From: a virus
DNA: 42,693 bases
Direction: 5' to 3' (one strand)
IMG/VR virus record: IMGVR_UViG_3300025029_000002
Span: 1-42,693 of that record
A program made the translations under genes and the position numbers. Positions 23,194 through 32,578 of this stretch are shown in pieces (position 1 is the stretch's first letter; each line of letters starts with the position of its first letter). The notes beneath the pieces are model-generated. The model was given only the letters and a program-made list of their open reading frames with translations. It made no database searches and was not told the origin of the DNA.

Positions 23194-23793
23194 TTAGGCC
23201 TCTTTGATGATCACTAATGCCTCTTCAAACTCCCCAACAAGATCAAAGGCGTGCAGCATTTCGGCACTTTCTATCGCCGCGATCTGCTCACTGACTTGCC
23301 GTTCCGCTTTAAAGCACGCCTGTACGTGCTGCGCCACTGCCTGGGCGATGGGGCGCAGCTCGGCCTCACTCACCGTGACCCAGCCACCGGCCGCTTTCCA
23401 ATCAATCGAGTCGACAAACGGCATGCTGAGCGATTGGTAAGCGCTGGTGAGCTGCGCCTGGCTTTCGCGATCTGTCAGGATGCGGGAGCCATTGGGCAGC
23501 GTGACGCCGCCGGTTTCTATCTGCCAGCGGTGGTCGGCTAGCTCTTGCAGGCGCACTTCGCGGCGCTGCTCGATGAGCTCGGCCCAGTCGGTTTCGTTGA
23601 TCTCGCGCAGCACGCCGGGCACGTCTGTTTTGCGGTCGTTGGCGACCAAGCCGAAGTAATGGGCGGGGTTACTGCCTTCCCACCATAAAATGGTGATGTT
23701 CTCGACCGGGTCGGCGGGGCCGTGGCGGGTCGGGAACTCTGTTGCAGGACGTCCGTCGCGGGCATCCACTTTTACAAATTCAATCGGTTTCAT
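23194..23793 (-). CDS. G: Tail fibre assembly protein, gpG position (DUF4376-like)
   Basis: A 199-residue protein directly downstream of the tail fibre H, where P2 has the fibre chaperone G. It shows the DUF4376-type layout: an EQRREVRLQELADHRWQIETGGVTL segment, LTDRESQAQLTSAYQSL, and the SIDWKAAGGWVTVSEAEL turn. It would assist folding of the fibre and is not expected in the virion. Confidence 0.8.
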   Translation of the reverse strand: MKPIEFVKVDARDGRPATEFPTRHGPADPVENITILWWEGSNPAHYFGLVANDRKTDVPGVLREINETDWAELIEQRREVRLQELADHRWQIETGGVTLPNGSRILTDRESQAQLTSAYQSLSMPFVDSIDWKAAGGWVTVSEAELRPIAQAVAQHVQACFKAERQVSEQIAAIESAEMLHAFDLVGEFEEALVIIKEA

Positions 23794-23808
23794 GGATCAC
23801 CTCTCTGG

Positions 23809-26013
23809 TTATAGATAGACGCGGCGCACGGCCCGCGGGAAAGTGTTGTAGTTGTAGCTTGGGTTAATTCGTAGGCCACCATCATTAGCTAAAAAGTATT
23901 CAAGACGATTAGAGTCGATTGTGTCTTTAGCCCAGTAATAAGCGTTTTGTAGCGCTTCTGAGCCATCCTCTTTAAATTCAGGCAGCTCAGTTTGTGATGG
24001 ATTGCCTTCTGTGAAATTTTCTGTAGGTGGGATGATTAGTTGGCTAGCACCATAAGCGGAGGTGTTGCTCATTGTGTTGTGCTTTAAGTTCCAGTAAATA
24101 GCAAACCACTCATCATAGGTTGGAAAATCCCAATCCGTGTAGCCGTTGAGAGCATCCGTGTTGATACCCTCCATTAACGATCTGGCCGTGGAGGTGTATT
24201 GGGTGTAATTCGCCTGCCCACCCGCTTTAGGGGCAAGAATAAGGGCATATTCAGCGTCTTCCTCGTCAAGCATTCGTGACACAAAATAACCGCCACCAAA
24301 GGGCAAGCCAGCATTTCCTGACTCAGGTACAAACTGCGCATCAGTGGTAAACGAAGCGCGACCCCAGGCGCTGATGGCGAGGTCGTGCCCTTGGAACTGC
24401 ACTTCGACGTTGTAGGTGGTGGCTTCCTGCAGCACACCGGCGGGAATGACCACGCTGGTTTTGTTTTGGGCATCGTTCAGCGATGACCAGACCAAGAGCC
24501 CTTCGGCGGTTTTGACCTGCCAGTTGGTGGCTAGGTGAGTATCGGCACCGCTGGGGGTAGTGGCGAAGGCGCTGGCTTCGATGACCGGTGATTCAGGAAT
24601 ATCACTTGCACCGTTCATCGGGGCGGTGATCTGTGGCGTAGTGATGTACTCATTGACGGTTTTAAACGTGATGGGTGTTGACCATTCGGAGGCCCCCAGC
24701 GTTGCGCCATGGTGGCGGGCGCGTAGGTAGAGGGTGGTATCGCGGGGGAGGTCGGTGACGTCCCAGCTTTCCAGGCTTTCCGTATCGACTAACGATTGCT
24801 TGACGATGTTGGTGAAGCCACTGTCGGTGGCGATCTGCCAATCGGTACTCGCGTGTGTGTCCATATTTCTCGGGTAGGTCTGAAAGGTGGACGTGGTGGC
24901 GGTGGGCTGGGTGCTGACTGCCGTGGCGCCGCCGGTGGGGTTGAGGACCGCCGGGCGGGCGATGGATTGCGCGCCCACGGCGATGGCGAACGTATTTTCG
25001 CCACCATTGCGGCCGACGGTGAGAAAGAGCGACGCATCGGCGGCCCCGGCGGGGATCTCTAACGTAATGGTGTTGCCGCTGCAGGTAGCGGTACCCACAT
25101 TGGTGGCCACGGTGTAATCGCTGAAGGCGTCAAAGTCGGTAATGGTGTAGCTGTTGCTACTGCCGGGGTACACCAAGCTAGGGCCATCAAGCGACACACG
25201 GGAGAGCGTGACGGTGCCAACTTCTTCATTGTTGACGAACTCGACCGTGGTGCCGCTTGTCACCGGAGTGCCGAGCTTCACCTGGGTGGTGTTGAGCGCT
25301 TGCCATTGGGTATTGGTCAGGCGCTTGCCGTTGACGTAGATGGCGAGGCCCCGGGTAATGGTTTGCTGCAGGTTGAAGACATCCTGCTCGCCCACGGCTT
25401 GACGGGTTTCAGTGATGGAGTGCACGCGAATATGCATACCGTCGGCAGGGTTGGCCCAATCGGCGTCGCCTTCGGCATTGGAGTTTTTGCGCAGCCAGTG
25501 ACCGGCATTGCCCCCTGTCGGGAGGATGTAGGGCCGGATCTCTTCGATGTCGGCCTTGGTGGCAATGGTGATGTAGTCGTCAATCACGGCGGTGACGTTC
25601 TGTGCGCTGCCAATCACCGTCACCAGATCGAAAATTTGTTCCACCAGGGTGGCGCCGCCTTCGGCGGGGAGAAAATCGCTTTGCTCGGCGCTGTTGCTGT
25701 AGGAGTAGAGCAGTTCCTGCTGAGTATCGGGGTCGCGGGCGTAGACGCCGATTTCGCGCACGAAGAAGCCGACTTCGACCCCTTGGTTGGTCATGATCGC
25801 GCGGAGCTTACTGGTGCCGTCGCCCAGCAGTTCGAAGGATTGAATCGATAGGCTTTGGCGTTCGTTGACCAGGGCGGAGAGCGACTCGGGGTTGTCGGGG
25901 TCGGCGCCGTCACCTAGCGCGACACGTAAGAATTGCAAAGGCTGGCCGATCTGCGCCTTGGCCTGCAGGTTGCGGCCGTCGGCAGTCAGGATCAGCCCGG
26001 GGAAGTTCGCCAT
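23809..26013 (-). CDS. H: Tail fibre protein gpH
   Basis: A 734-residue fibre. The N-terminal ~150 residues (MANFPGLILTADGRNLQAKA, then FFVREIGVYA) are the P2 gpH/DUF3751 baseplate-attachment domain. The middle has beta-rich, Ig-like or fibronectin-like repeats (for example SEWSTPITFKT and AISAWGRASFTT), and the last ~120 residues, with GGYFVSRML, YTDWDFPTYDEW and a final FPRAVRRV, look like a receptor-binding tip. ATG 26013 lies just after gpI; a longer frame upstream is antisense noise of gpI. It is homologous over a long stretch to the second fibre upstream. Confidence 0.88.
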   Translation of the reverse strand: MANFPGLILTADGRNLQAKAQIGQPLQFLRVALGDGADPDNPESLSALVNERQSLSIQSFELLGDGTSKLRAIMTNQGVEVGFFVREIGVYARDPDTQQELLYSYSNSAEQSDFLPAEGGATLVEQIFDLVTVIGSAQNVTAVIDDYITIATKADIEEIRPYILPTGGNAGHWLRKNSNAEGDADWANPADGMHIRVHSITETRQAVGEQDVFNLQQTITRGLAIYVNGKRLTNTQWQALNTTQVKLGTPVTSGTTVEFVNNEEVGTVTLSRVSLDGPSLVYPGSSNSYTITDFDAFSDYTVATNVGTATCSGNTITLEIPAGAADASLFLTVGRNGGENTFAIAVGAQSIARPAVLNPTGGATAVSTQPTATTSTFQTYPRNMDTHASTDWQIATDSGFTNIVKQSLVDTESLESWDVTDLPRDTTLYLRARHHGATLGASEWSTPITFKTVNEYITTPQITAPMNGASDIPESPVIEASAFATTPSGADTHLATNWQVKTAEGLLVWSSLNDAQNKTSVVIPAGVLQEATTYNVEVQFQGHDLAISAWGRASFTTDAQFVPESGNAGLPFGGGYFVSRMLDEEDAEYALILAPKAGGQANYTQYTSTARSLMEGINTDALNGYTDWDFPTYDEWFAIYWNLKHNTMSNTSAYGASQLIIPPTENFTEGNPSQTELPEFKEDGSEALQNAYYWAKDTIDSNRLEYFLANDGGLRINPSYNYNTFPRAVRRVYL

Positions 26014-26015
26014 GG

Positions 26016-26702
26016 TTAGGCCCTCGGTTGAATGGTGGTCGTGGTGGCAATGAGCGCCGCCGTGCCGATAGTGAGCGCGGTGGCCGCTGGGGTCAGCGCG
26101 ACCCGGGCGGGGTGCACTGTGGTGGTGTTGGCACTGTGCATGGCTAGGCCGAGCGTCACCGTTGTGGCCGATGGGCGTGGGTCGATCTGCGAGCGGATGA
26201 CCATGTGGGTGCCGGTGTGGGTATAGGTGCCCAGCGTGAATGCCAGGGTGGCTGAGCGTTTCACTTGCAGCGCGGCGAGCCATGCGCGGGCGGGCTTGGT
26301 GTCGTCGACCATGCGGATGAGGCGCTGGTAATCCGCATCGCTGGCCAGTTGCCCGGTGGTGGCAATCTTGAAGGTGTAGGGTTGGCCGCCGAACTGCCAC
26401 GCTTCGAGAATCTCCCCGCCGCCAAAGATCAGCTCGATAACTTCGCGCACGTCGGCGGGGGTGCCCTTGCGGCGATGGATGGCCACCGCCGTGGCAATGA
26501 TTTGGCGCTTCTGTTCCACGCTCCAGGCTTCTTCCCAGCGGTCGACGCTGAATGCCCAGGCCAGCCAGGGCAGCAGGTGCTCTGGGCAGGTGGCCGGGTT
26601 CCAGATATCGCGTAGCGGGGCGGACAGGTCGCCAATGCTAGCGGTGACTTGCTCTAGCTTGCGCTCAACAGCGGTGGTGTTGGGGGGCAATAGGCTGTTC
26701 AT
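26016..26702 (-). CDS. I: Baseplate protein gpI
   Basis: A 228-residue P2 gpI homologue. The N-terminal ~140 residues carry the family signature: LRDIWNPATCPEHLLPWLAWAF, SVDRWEEAW and RRKGTPADVREVIELIFG. The last ~80 residues, Thr- and Ala-rich repeats of a beta type, extend beyond the core domain. Its ATG overlaps the stop of the truncated fibre gene as ATGA. In P2, I directly follows J; here two genes intervene. Confidence 0.92.
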   Translation of the reverse strand: MNSLLPPNTTAVERKLEQVTASIGDLSAPLRDIWNPATCPEHLLPWLAWAFSVDRWEEAWSVEQKRQIIATAVAIHRRKGTPADVREVIELIFGGGEILEAWQFGGQPYTFKIATTGQLASDADYQRLIRMVDDTKPARAWLAALQVKRSATLAFTLGTYTHTGTHMVIRSQIDPRPSATTVTLGLAMHSANTTTVHPARVALTPAATALTIGTAALIATTTTIQPRA

Positions 26703-28996
26703 GGGTAGGCCTCGAACGCGGTGGTGGCGACCGTGAGGGAGGTGGCCACACGGGCATCGCCACTGGCGGGCACGGTAATGCGCGGGGTGACGACACCGGT
26801 TTCGATGGGGATGCTGATGGCCCGGTTGCCGACGGTGAGCGTGACGGTTTGCTCGCTGGCCGGGGCGACGAACAGGATGCGGTCGCCTGACCGACTGATG
26901 CTGCCTGCCGTGGCGGTGACGCTGTAGGGGGAGTCGCTGTCGTAGTTGGTGATGATGATCTCGACGCTTTGGCCGACGTAGATTTTGTTACCCGGCCAGC
27001 TAAGCGTGGGGATGGAGACGGATTCGATTTTGGTGGCGAACTGGTTAGGGTCGAAGTCTTTGTCCGTCCAGATTTTATGCCAGGTATCCCAGTTCCCGGC
27101 TTTTTTGACCCGTGCGCTTAGGTTGCCGCCGCTATCAAAGTCGGCAGCCAACTGGAACTGGTAGCTGTCACCGTTGCGGTGCGACGCTTGAATCACATAT
27201 TGCCAGGTGTGGGTTTTGAAGGGCGTGGCGTGATCCAGATTAGAGCCGTCATAAAACCCTGCCGTAGAAGGGGCGTTCCAATCGGTACCCGGGTGGCGGC
27301 CACGGCCGTTGTCGTCGGTGACTTTGGCCCATTGGAATTGGCTAGCGTGGCGGCCGTCTAGCTTGTCGGCATCGGCGGCTTTTCCGCTTGAAGGCAGGTA
27401 GTCATGGGTATGTCCGACGCTGGCGAATTCGGCGGCATGTTTTCCGTCTAGCGTGTCGGCGTTATCGGCTTCTTTTACCTTGGATGAAAACGTGTAGGTA
27501 CCTGGGTTGCTATGGCTTCTAAAGCCCCATAGATACCCATTCGAATCAATGGCAATGGCATTGGATCGAGAAGCGCTGATTTGCCAGACAAGCGCCGCCG
27601 TATAGGTGGGGTTGAGCGTCGCTCCCCGCGTACCGCCCAAGTCAGCTATGTAGATTCCATCTTGCTGATCACCTGGGCCATCGCCATCAACATCAAAGTT
27701 GGCGACTACTTTCACTGGCGAAGTGAAGGTTTTACCCGTTTGCGATGATGGCAAACGTGCATCCGAGAGGGTGCCGGTCGTTAGGTTTCCGGCATTGCGG
27801 TAGTACTCACTTTCTTGACCATCCAGCTTGTCAGCATCAAGCCCTGAGCCTGCACCATCGACGGTGCGCAGCTTGGCAAGTAAATCAGCCGCGGTATAAG
27901 CGGCGGCGTTGAGTTTTCCGCCTAGCAGGGTATCGAGCTGCTGCTGGGTGTAGTAGCGGCCGTCGTGGTCGTGTTCGGCAGCGGGGTAAGTAGTGGGCTT
28001 GCCGGTGACTTCCCCAAAGCTGGGCCAGCGGGTAGCGGTAGCGGGTTTGCCGCTCACTTCTGCCCAGGTGTGACCATGCACTGCCAGGGCGAACGCGGCG
28101 GCGTGTAGGCCGTCCAGCTTATCGGCGTTCAGCCCTGACCCTTCACCGTGCACCGTGAGCAACTTGGCGAGCACATCGGCGGCGGTGTAGGCGTTGGCGT
28201 TGAGTTTGGTGCCGATCTGATTGCTGACCGTGGTGGCGAAGTCGGGGTCGTTACCGAGCGCGGCTGCCAGTTCGTTGAGCGTATCAAGGGTTTCCGGCGA
28301 TGAGCTGACCAGGGCGGCCACGGCGGCATTGGTGAACGCTCGGTAATCAGCTTCGATAGTGGCGAGCTGTTTGCCGTCTAGCGTGTCGGCGTCCAGCCCT
28401 GAGCCATGCCCGGCCACGGTGAGCAGTTTGGCGAGCACATCGGCAGCGGTATAAGCGCTGGCGTTGAGCTTGGGCGCGGTGGCGGTATCGGTGTGTTCTT
28501 TGGCGTTTTGCTCGGCTTGATCGGCGGCGGCTTGGTACTCGCCTTCTAGCGTGGCCAGCTGTTTGCCATCCAGCTTGTCGGCATCCGCCGCTTTGGCGGT
28601 GGCGTTGAGTTTGCCGCTTAGCAGGGTGTCGAGCTGCTGCTGGGTGTAGTAGCGGCCGTCGTGGTCGTGGGCTTCGGCGGGGTAGGCGTCGGGCTTGCCG
28701 GTCACTTCGCCAAAGCTTGGCCAGCGGGTGGCGGTGTCGGACTTGTGGAGCAGATCCTCCCAGGCGACATAGGCCCAATCGGTGGCGTAGTCGTCACCGT
28801 TCACTTTCATCATCACGGCACGGGCGTTACCCCCTTTGGGGACGCCGTGGCCGGGCAGGCCACGCATGCCGACGGCAACGGTGGCCACCGGGGTGCCGGG
28901 TATGTCGATACTCGCGGTGCTGATGGTGATATTGCCGATGTGCTGGGCAACGGCAATGGTGCGCACGGGGGCGGTGACATTGACGTTGATGCTCAT
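26699..28996 (-). CDS. Second tail fibre, C-terminally truncated
   Basis: A 765-residue fibre-like protein between J and I. It contains repeated modules: HDHDGRYYTQQQLDTLL twice, TATRWPSFGEVTGKP twice, and several AADADKLDGK units, typical of phage fibre shafts. The last ~110 residues match the inner part of gpH (IYVGQSVEIIITNYDSDSPY against the corresponding H segment), but the protein stops after FEAYP, where H continues past FQTYP for hundreds of residues. The stop is the A-TGA of the gpI start, so the tip was lost when I was joined here. It may serve as a fibre adaptor or be a relic. Confidence 0.8.
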   Translation of the reverse strand: MSINVNVTAPVRTIAVAQHIGNITISTASIDIPGTPVATVAVGMRGLPGHGVPKGGNARAVMMKVNGDDYATDWAYVAWEDLLHKSDTATRWPSFGEVTGKPDAYPAEAHDHDGRYYTQQQLDTLLSGKLNATAKAADADKLDGKQLATLEGEYQAAADQAEQNAKEHTDTATAPKLNASAYTAADVLAKLLTVAGHGSGLDADTLDGKQLATIEADYRAFTNAAVAALVSSSPETLDTLNELAAALGNDPDFATTVSNQIGTKLNANAYTAADVLAKLLTVHGEGSGLNADKLDGLHAAAFALAVHGHTWAEVSGKPATATRWPSFGEVTGKPTTYPAAEHDHDGRYYTQQQLDTLLGGKLNAAAYTAADLLAKLRTVDGAGSGLDADKLDGQESEYYRNAGNLTTGTLSDARLPSSQTGKTFTSPVKVVANFDVDGDGPGDQQDGIYIADLGGTRGATLNPTYTAALVWQISASRSNAIAIDSNGYLWGFRSHSNPGTYTFSSKVKEADNADTLDGKHAAEFASVGHTHDYLPSSGKAADADKLDGRHASQFQWAKVTDDNGRGRHPGTDWNAPSTAGFYDGSNLDHATPFKTHTWQYVIQASHRNGDSYQFQLAADFDSGGNLSARVKKAGNWDTWHKIWTDKDFDPNQFATKIESVSIPTLSWPGNKIYVGQSVEIIITNYDSDSPYSVTATAGSISRSGDRILFVAPASEQTVTLTVGNRAISIPIETGVVTPRITVPASGDARVATSLTVATTAFEAYP
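27933..27973. repeat. 41-bp direct repeat in fibre gene, copy 1
   Basis: This is identical to 28629-28669 and encodes the HDHDGRYYTQQQLD module on the minus strand. The flanks are also similar, indicating internal duplication of a shaft unit. Confidence 0.85.
28629..28669. repeat. 41-bp direct repeat in fibre gene, copy 2
   Basis: Second copy of the shaft-module repeat at 27933-27973, about 700 bases away in the same gene. Confidence 0.85.
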
Positions 28997-29349
28997 CGCG
29001 TGACCCCTGGGCGCACGGTGACGGTGCCTTCTAGCAGGCGGTGGGTGTCGGGGCCGGTCAATAGCAGGTCGTAAACCCCTTCGCTCCAGCTCAAATGGCT
29101 GGTGTCTTCGGCCGTGAGGGTGATTTGAATCACGCCGCTGGTGGGTTGGTCGACAAGAATGCGGCCGTTTTCCGGGTTGCAGGCCAAGAGGATCTCGCGG
29201 TTTGCTGAGCTTTCACGCACCTGCAAGCGCGGGGTGTAGGGGGTGAGATCCATGGGCGTGACGCTATCCCCTTCGCCTTCGGTAATGGTGAGATCCAACG
29301 TGAAGGTGGTGTATTGCTCAATTGTCAGGTCGAAGTTTCCGGCACTCAT
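28993..29349 (-). CDS. Small baseplate or fibre-associated protein
   Basis: A 118-residue beta-rich protein (NFDLTIEQYTTFTLDLTITEG, LTPYTPRLQVRE, VIQITLTAEDTSHLSW, GVYDLLLTG). The pattern resembles small baseplate-attached domains that precede fibres in other phages. It is coupled by ATGA overlaps to J and to the second fibre, so the fibre and this protein probably came as a unit. Confidence 0.65.
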   Translation of the reverse strand: MSAGNFDLTIEQYTTFTLDLTITEGEGDSVTPMDLTPYTPRLQVRESSANREILLACNPENGRILVDQPTSGVIQITLTAEDTSHLSWSEGVYDLLLTGPDTHRLLEGTVTVRPGVTR

Positions 29350-30212
29350 GAGTCACCTCGCGTCACGGTTACGCTGATGCCCGTGCAAAACGGGGCGTGT
29401 TGCTTGTCGCAAACAATGCCCGCCGTGGGGCGCAGTAGCTCTACGGCTTGCACGCCGGGGCGGTGCAGCGCGGCATAAAGGGCGGAGAGGGGAACATCGC
29501 GGCCGAGGGCGTGCCGTTCGGCGACAAGGCGTTCGGTTTCATCGACGGCGGCATCCTGCACCACGCCTGCGTCGGGGCCTTCGTCAATGGTGAGCCGGGC
29601 TTCGACGGTGTAGGCGTTGATGATTGCGCTCTGCACATTGACGCGGTCGGTGAGCGGGCGTACATCGTCTGCACCTACGGTGTTAAGCACGCTGGTTAGC
29701 AGGGTGGGGCCAGCGGTGCCGTTACCGGTACGGGCCAGCACGGTGATCATGACGTCGCCCGGTGCGGGGCTGGTGATGCTGGCGTCTTTGACGTTGGGGT
29801 CGGCTCCCAACGCGTGGAAGCGGTAGCCTTCGGCCGGACCTGCAGTGCTGTAGCCTTCGGGGGAGAGCTGGATGCGGCGGCGGTAGTTGGGGTCGGCTTC
29901 ATCATCCAGGCGCGACACGCTGTAGTTGGCCCCGATCTGGTCGAGGTCGGCATCGCGGGCATAGGCGAGCATGACGGCGCGGGCGGCTTCGTTGATACGT
30001 TGGCGGAGTAGTAACTCGCGGTAGGCGTTTTCTTCCAGGAGCTTGACCAGCGGTTCGGATTCGAGCGCGAGTAGCTCGGTAATGGCTTCCCGCTCTTCTT
30101 CGGGAGTTAGCTCAATCAGCCGCGCTTTGCGGTCGGCCAGCAGGGTTTCATAGTCTAGCGGCTCGATGATGTTGGGCGCGGGGAGCTGGGAAAGGTCGAT
30201 GGGGGTGGTCAT
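29346..30212 (-). CDS. J: Baseplate wedge protein gpJ
   Basis: A 288-residue baseplate J-like protein. Typical features are IDLSQLPAPNIIEPLDYETLL at the N-terminus, ARDADLDQIGANYSVSR, the RIQLSPEGYSTAGPAEGYRFHAL patch and RPLTDRVNV. It overlaps W and the next gene by four bases each. Confidence 0.94.
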   Translation of the reverse strand: MTTPIDLSQLPAPNIIEPLDYETLLADRKARLIELTPEEEREAITELLALESEPLVKLLEENAYRELLLRQRINEAARAVMLAYARDADLDQIGANYSVSRLDDEADPNYRRRIQLSPEGYSTAGPAEGYRFHALGADPNVKDASITSPAPGDVMITVLARTGNGTAGPTLLTSVLNTVGADDVRPLTDRVNVQSAIINAYTVEARLTIDEGPDAGVVQDAAVDETERLVAERHALGRDVPLSALYAALHRPGVQAVELLRPTAGIVCDKQHAPFCTGISVTVTRGDS

Positions 30213-30559
30213 GCATTCCCCCTTAGCGGTATGGCCATAGTTACGCTTTCACCGTTTTCGACCCGGCGTGCGGTAATGATCAGATCAAAGCGGCCGGGGC
30301 GCTGAGTGGAGACTTGCCGGGTAATTTGCTGCACCCGAATGCGCGGCTCCCACTTCATTAAGGCCACCACGGTGGCGGCGTAGGCGCGCAGCGCGGTGGG
30401 GCCGTTCAAAGGCTGGTCGATGAGTTCCGGAAGCAGTGAGCCGTACTCCCGGCGCATAACCCGCGAGCCTATTGGTGTGGTGAGAATGTCGATCACCGAT
30501 TGCTGAATATGGGCCAGCGGCTCCATGCTGCGGCCATTGTGCGCGTTCATGCCTGGCAT
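30209..30559 (-). CDS. W: Baseplate protein gpW (gp25-like)
   Basis: A 116-residue T4 gp25/P2 W family protein. It shows the core signature IQQSVIDILTTPIGSRVMRR followed by EYGS, ELIDQPLN, and the KWEPRIRV region. The start overlaps the V stop as TAATG. Confidence 0.93.
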   Translation of the reverse strand: MPGMNAHNGRSMEPLAHIQQSVIDILTTPIGSRVMRREYGSLLPELIDQPLNGPTALRAYAATVVALMKWEPRIRVQQITRQVSTQRPGRFDLIITARRVENGESVTMAIPLRGNA

Positions 30560-31110
30560 TAGATTGGCCCCTGGGTGTTGGCGGGGCCGGGCTGGATGCC
30601 GCTATGGGCGTGATCATGGCCCACGTTCTTGCCGTTGTGACTGAGCCCACCACCTTTCTGTGTGTAACCCCCTTCGCGGTTGAGCTCGCCGGTGTGCTTG
30701 ATGTTGCCTTGCCAGGTAGTGCCCCCGGGGGCGGTGATCTCAATCGCTCCGGGCAGGTGGATGCGCAGCACGCTGTTGGCGTGGTCATACTCGAAGAGGC
30801 CTTGATCTGGGAACAGCCTGCGCCATAGGTCAGCGCTGTTTGCCGGGGCAGAGTGGGCGTTTGAAAACAAGCCAGTCAGTACGACCCCTGCAGCAGGATC
30901 GCCCCCGGGTGAAAAGAGAATCACCTGCTCACCCTGAGTGGGTGGATTCCAGTCGCGTGTGGAACCGGCGCGGCCTTCAATCCACGGCAACCAATCGGTA
31001 AGCAGCTCGCCGGTTTTGACTCGCACGCGGGCAGCGTGATGATCCACCTCAGCGATGGTGCCGAGGCGGATCAGGTTGTGCAGCAGGCGGAGAAGTTCGG
31101 GAATGTTCAT
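30559..31110 (-). CDS. V: Baseplate spike gpV
   Basis: A 183-residue central spike protein. The N-terminal OB-fold region (NLIRLGTIAEVDHHAARVRV, then WNPPTQGEQVILFSPGGD) is followed by a beta-helix stretch (GAIEITAPGGTTWQGNIKHTGE), and the C-terminal HDHAH supplies the histidines that hold iron at the tip of P2 V. First gene of the V operon; a late dyad lies 46 bases upstream. Confidence 0.93.
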   Translation of the reverse strand: MNIPELLRLLHNLIRLGTIAEVDHHAARVRVKTGELLTDWLPWIEGRAGSTRDWNPPTQGEQVILFSPGGDPAAGVVLTGLFSNAHSAPANSADLWRRLFPDQGLFEYDHANSVLRIHLPGAIEITAPGGTTWQGNIKHTGELNREGGYTQKGGGLSHNGKNVGHDHAHSGIQPGPANTQGPI

Positions 31111-31155
31111 AGCCGCTATCCTGCGGCGGCGTTTGGCGAAGGCGAAGTGGCGGCG

Positions 31156-31179
31156 GGTGTAAGTGGGGTTATTTACACC
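31156..31179. promoter_or_regulatory. Late activator site, PV type
   Basis: A 24-bp dyad beginning GGTGTAAGTGG and ending TTATTTACACC, upstream of V like the P2 PV promoter. It is the same motif as at FI and O/P. The short distance to the V start implies a short leader. Confidence 0.8.
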
Positions 31180-31410
31180 AAAGAATTAAATTATTGTTGA
31201 AGAGGTTTTCAACAGAAATGGGGCGGCATATATGCGTTTACGCAATTAAAAGCGTTCAGACAGGCCCAGCACAATTCGCGCTTTCCAACGAAAAATAAGC
31301 CAATTCAACATGGCGTAATACTGCACTGGGATTCAGGTGCCACCGAGTAAATGATATGACTGCTCGATCAATTTTACCGGCAGCACTCCACTCGATGGCG
31401 GTAGCAATGG

Positions 31411-32394
31411 TTAGATTAACCAATCGTTATCTGAGGGATTATAGCTGAGCTCGCTAAGCCACTCTGCGCCTTCACGGTTTTCTGGCGATTGAGCGAAATC
31501 AATAAGTACATTTGCACGGGTCTTCTCGCCCTGCGAAATGACGTCTACCCAGTAGTCATAGCCGGACTGGTCGGGCTGGCGATCCAGAACATTCAAATAA
31601 AGACGATCGATGAACTCTTCATCGCTGCCTAAGCCGAATCGTTCGATAAATTCGTCTGAGTTTATAAACGAGTCGGCAACATGTTTCATACTCTGGCCTC
31701 CGGCTACATTACTGAGCCAATAGTTGAGTCCCTCGGCATCTGGACGTCGATCAAGAGCGGCGGCGTAAAGTAGAGCGACGTTTTCTGCTTTCTCAAAAGT
31801 AATATCAGGAATTGGAACGTCTTGATTGCTTTCACCGGTGCTAAGGTCGATCAGTTCAATGTTATAACCAATAGTGACTTCATTGAGCATTCTGCCTGAC
31901 GCATCGAAGCCAGGATTAGTGGTAGGCATGCTGACTTCGAAAAAATGAGGGGCGGATGCTTCAACGGTAAAAACATCCGAGTACAAGGCACCCTCCTCAT
32001 ACGCGCTTTGGTTATCGTTAAACAAGTCGTAACCAACCGTGCGAATAATCTCTTCCTGATTCAGATCGGCAAGCACTTTTGGCTGCGTAAGGTTGTACAC
32101 ACTTGTATTGAAATTCCCATCGTAAGGCAGATCAGGGGTGATCTTGATCTGATACTCGTTGCCCTGAATAACATTGTGAGCGGCAAAGGTGTCTTCATCA
32201 GTGGATAGACGGACTCCATTCCCTCCTCTGTTATGGACGTATGCACGAACGGTGTTTCCAGGCTCTAAGAATTGTATCTGGCTTTCTGGATCATTCAGGA
32301 ACTCCAGAGCCCCAGGCACAGTAGAAAACATTGAAAGCCCATAAGCGGAGGTATCGTTCTTTAGTTCGGGCGTTTCCTGGATGATCGTTGGCAT
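31411..32394 (-). CDS. DUF4214 domain protein inserted between S and V
   Basis: A 327-residue acidic protein. Residues about 15-185 are beta-rich and resemble extracellular C-terminal pre-peptidase-like domains. Residues about 200-310 are a DUF4214 unit with two similar halves (ALDRRPDAEGLNYWL and VLDRQPDQSGYDYWV), normally found in secreted or surface-layer proteins and their adhesins. There is no signal peptide. The gene occupies the site of the small orf30 of P2 and is flanked by AT-rich spacers of 230 and 180 bases. Whether it is a virion decoration or a lysogenic-conversion product cannot be told. Confidence 0.8.
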   Translation of the reverse strand: MPTIIQETPELKNDTSAYGLSMFSTVPGALEFLNDPESQIQFLEPGNTVRAYVHNRGGNGVRLSTDEDTFAAHNVIQGNEYQIKITPDLPYDGNFNTSVYNLTQPKVLADLNQEEIIRTVGYDLFNDNQSAYEEGALYSDVFTVEASAPHFFEVSMPTTNPGFDASGRMLNEVTIGYNIELIDLSTGESNQDVPIPDITFEKAENVALLYAAALDRRPDAEGLNYWLSNVAGGQSMKHVADSFINSDEFIERFGLGSDEEFIDRLYLNVLDRQPDQSGYDYWVDVISQGEKTRANVLIDFAQSPENREGAEWLSELSYNPSDNDWLI

Positions 32395-32578
32395 TTTAGC
32401 CTCTCATATTGTGATGGAGTTAAATCAAATTCACTAAGTCATTTTAAGATAGCTTTTTTTAATAAGCATGTAAACAAGGCTATAGAGTCTTTGGGAATTC
32501 CGTAGATGGCCCAAAAAACTCTAGCCAAGACGTGTCCTATCAAACGACGTTATCGATATAAAAAACTTTTATAAGCAA

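Noticed and set aside
26014-26400. Upstream extension of the tail fibre H frame
   Set aside because: It overlaps gpI in another frame and has low-complexity His/Pro/Arg-rich composition; the conserved H N-terminus begins at 26013.
27800-28700. Regular repeats that might suggest a CRISPR array
   Set aside because: They are in frame with and encode shaft modules of a tail fibre; unit and spacer lengths are irregular.
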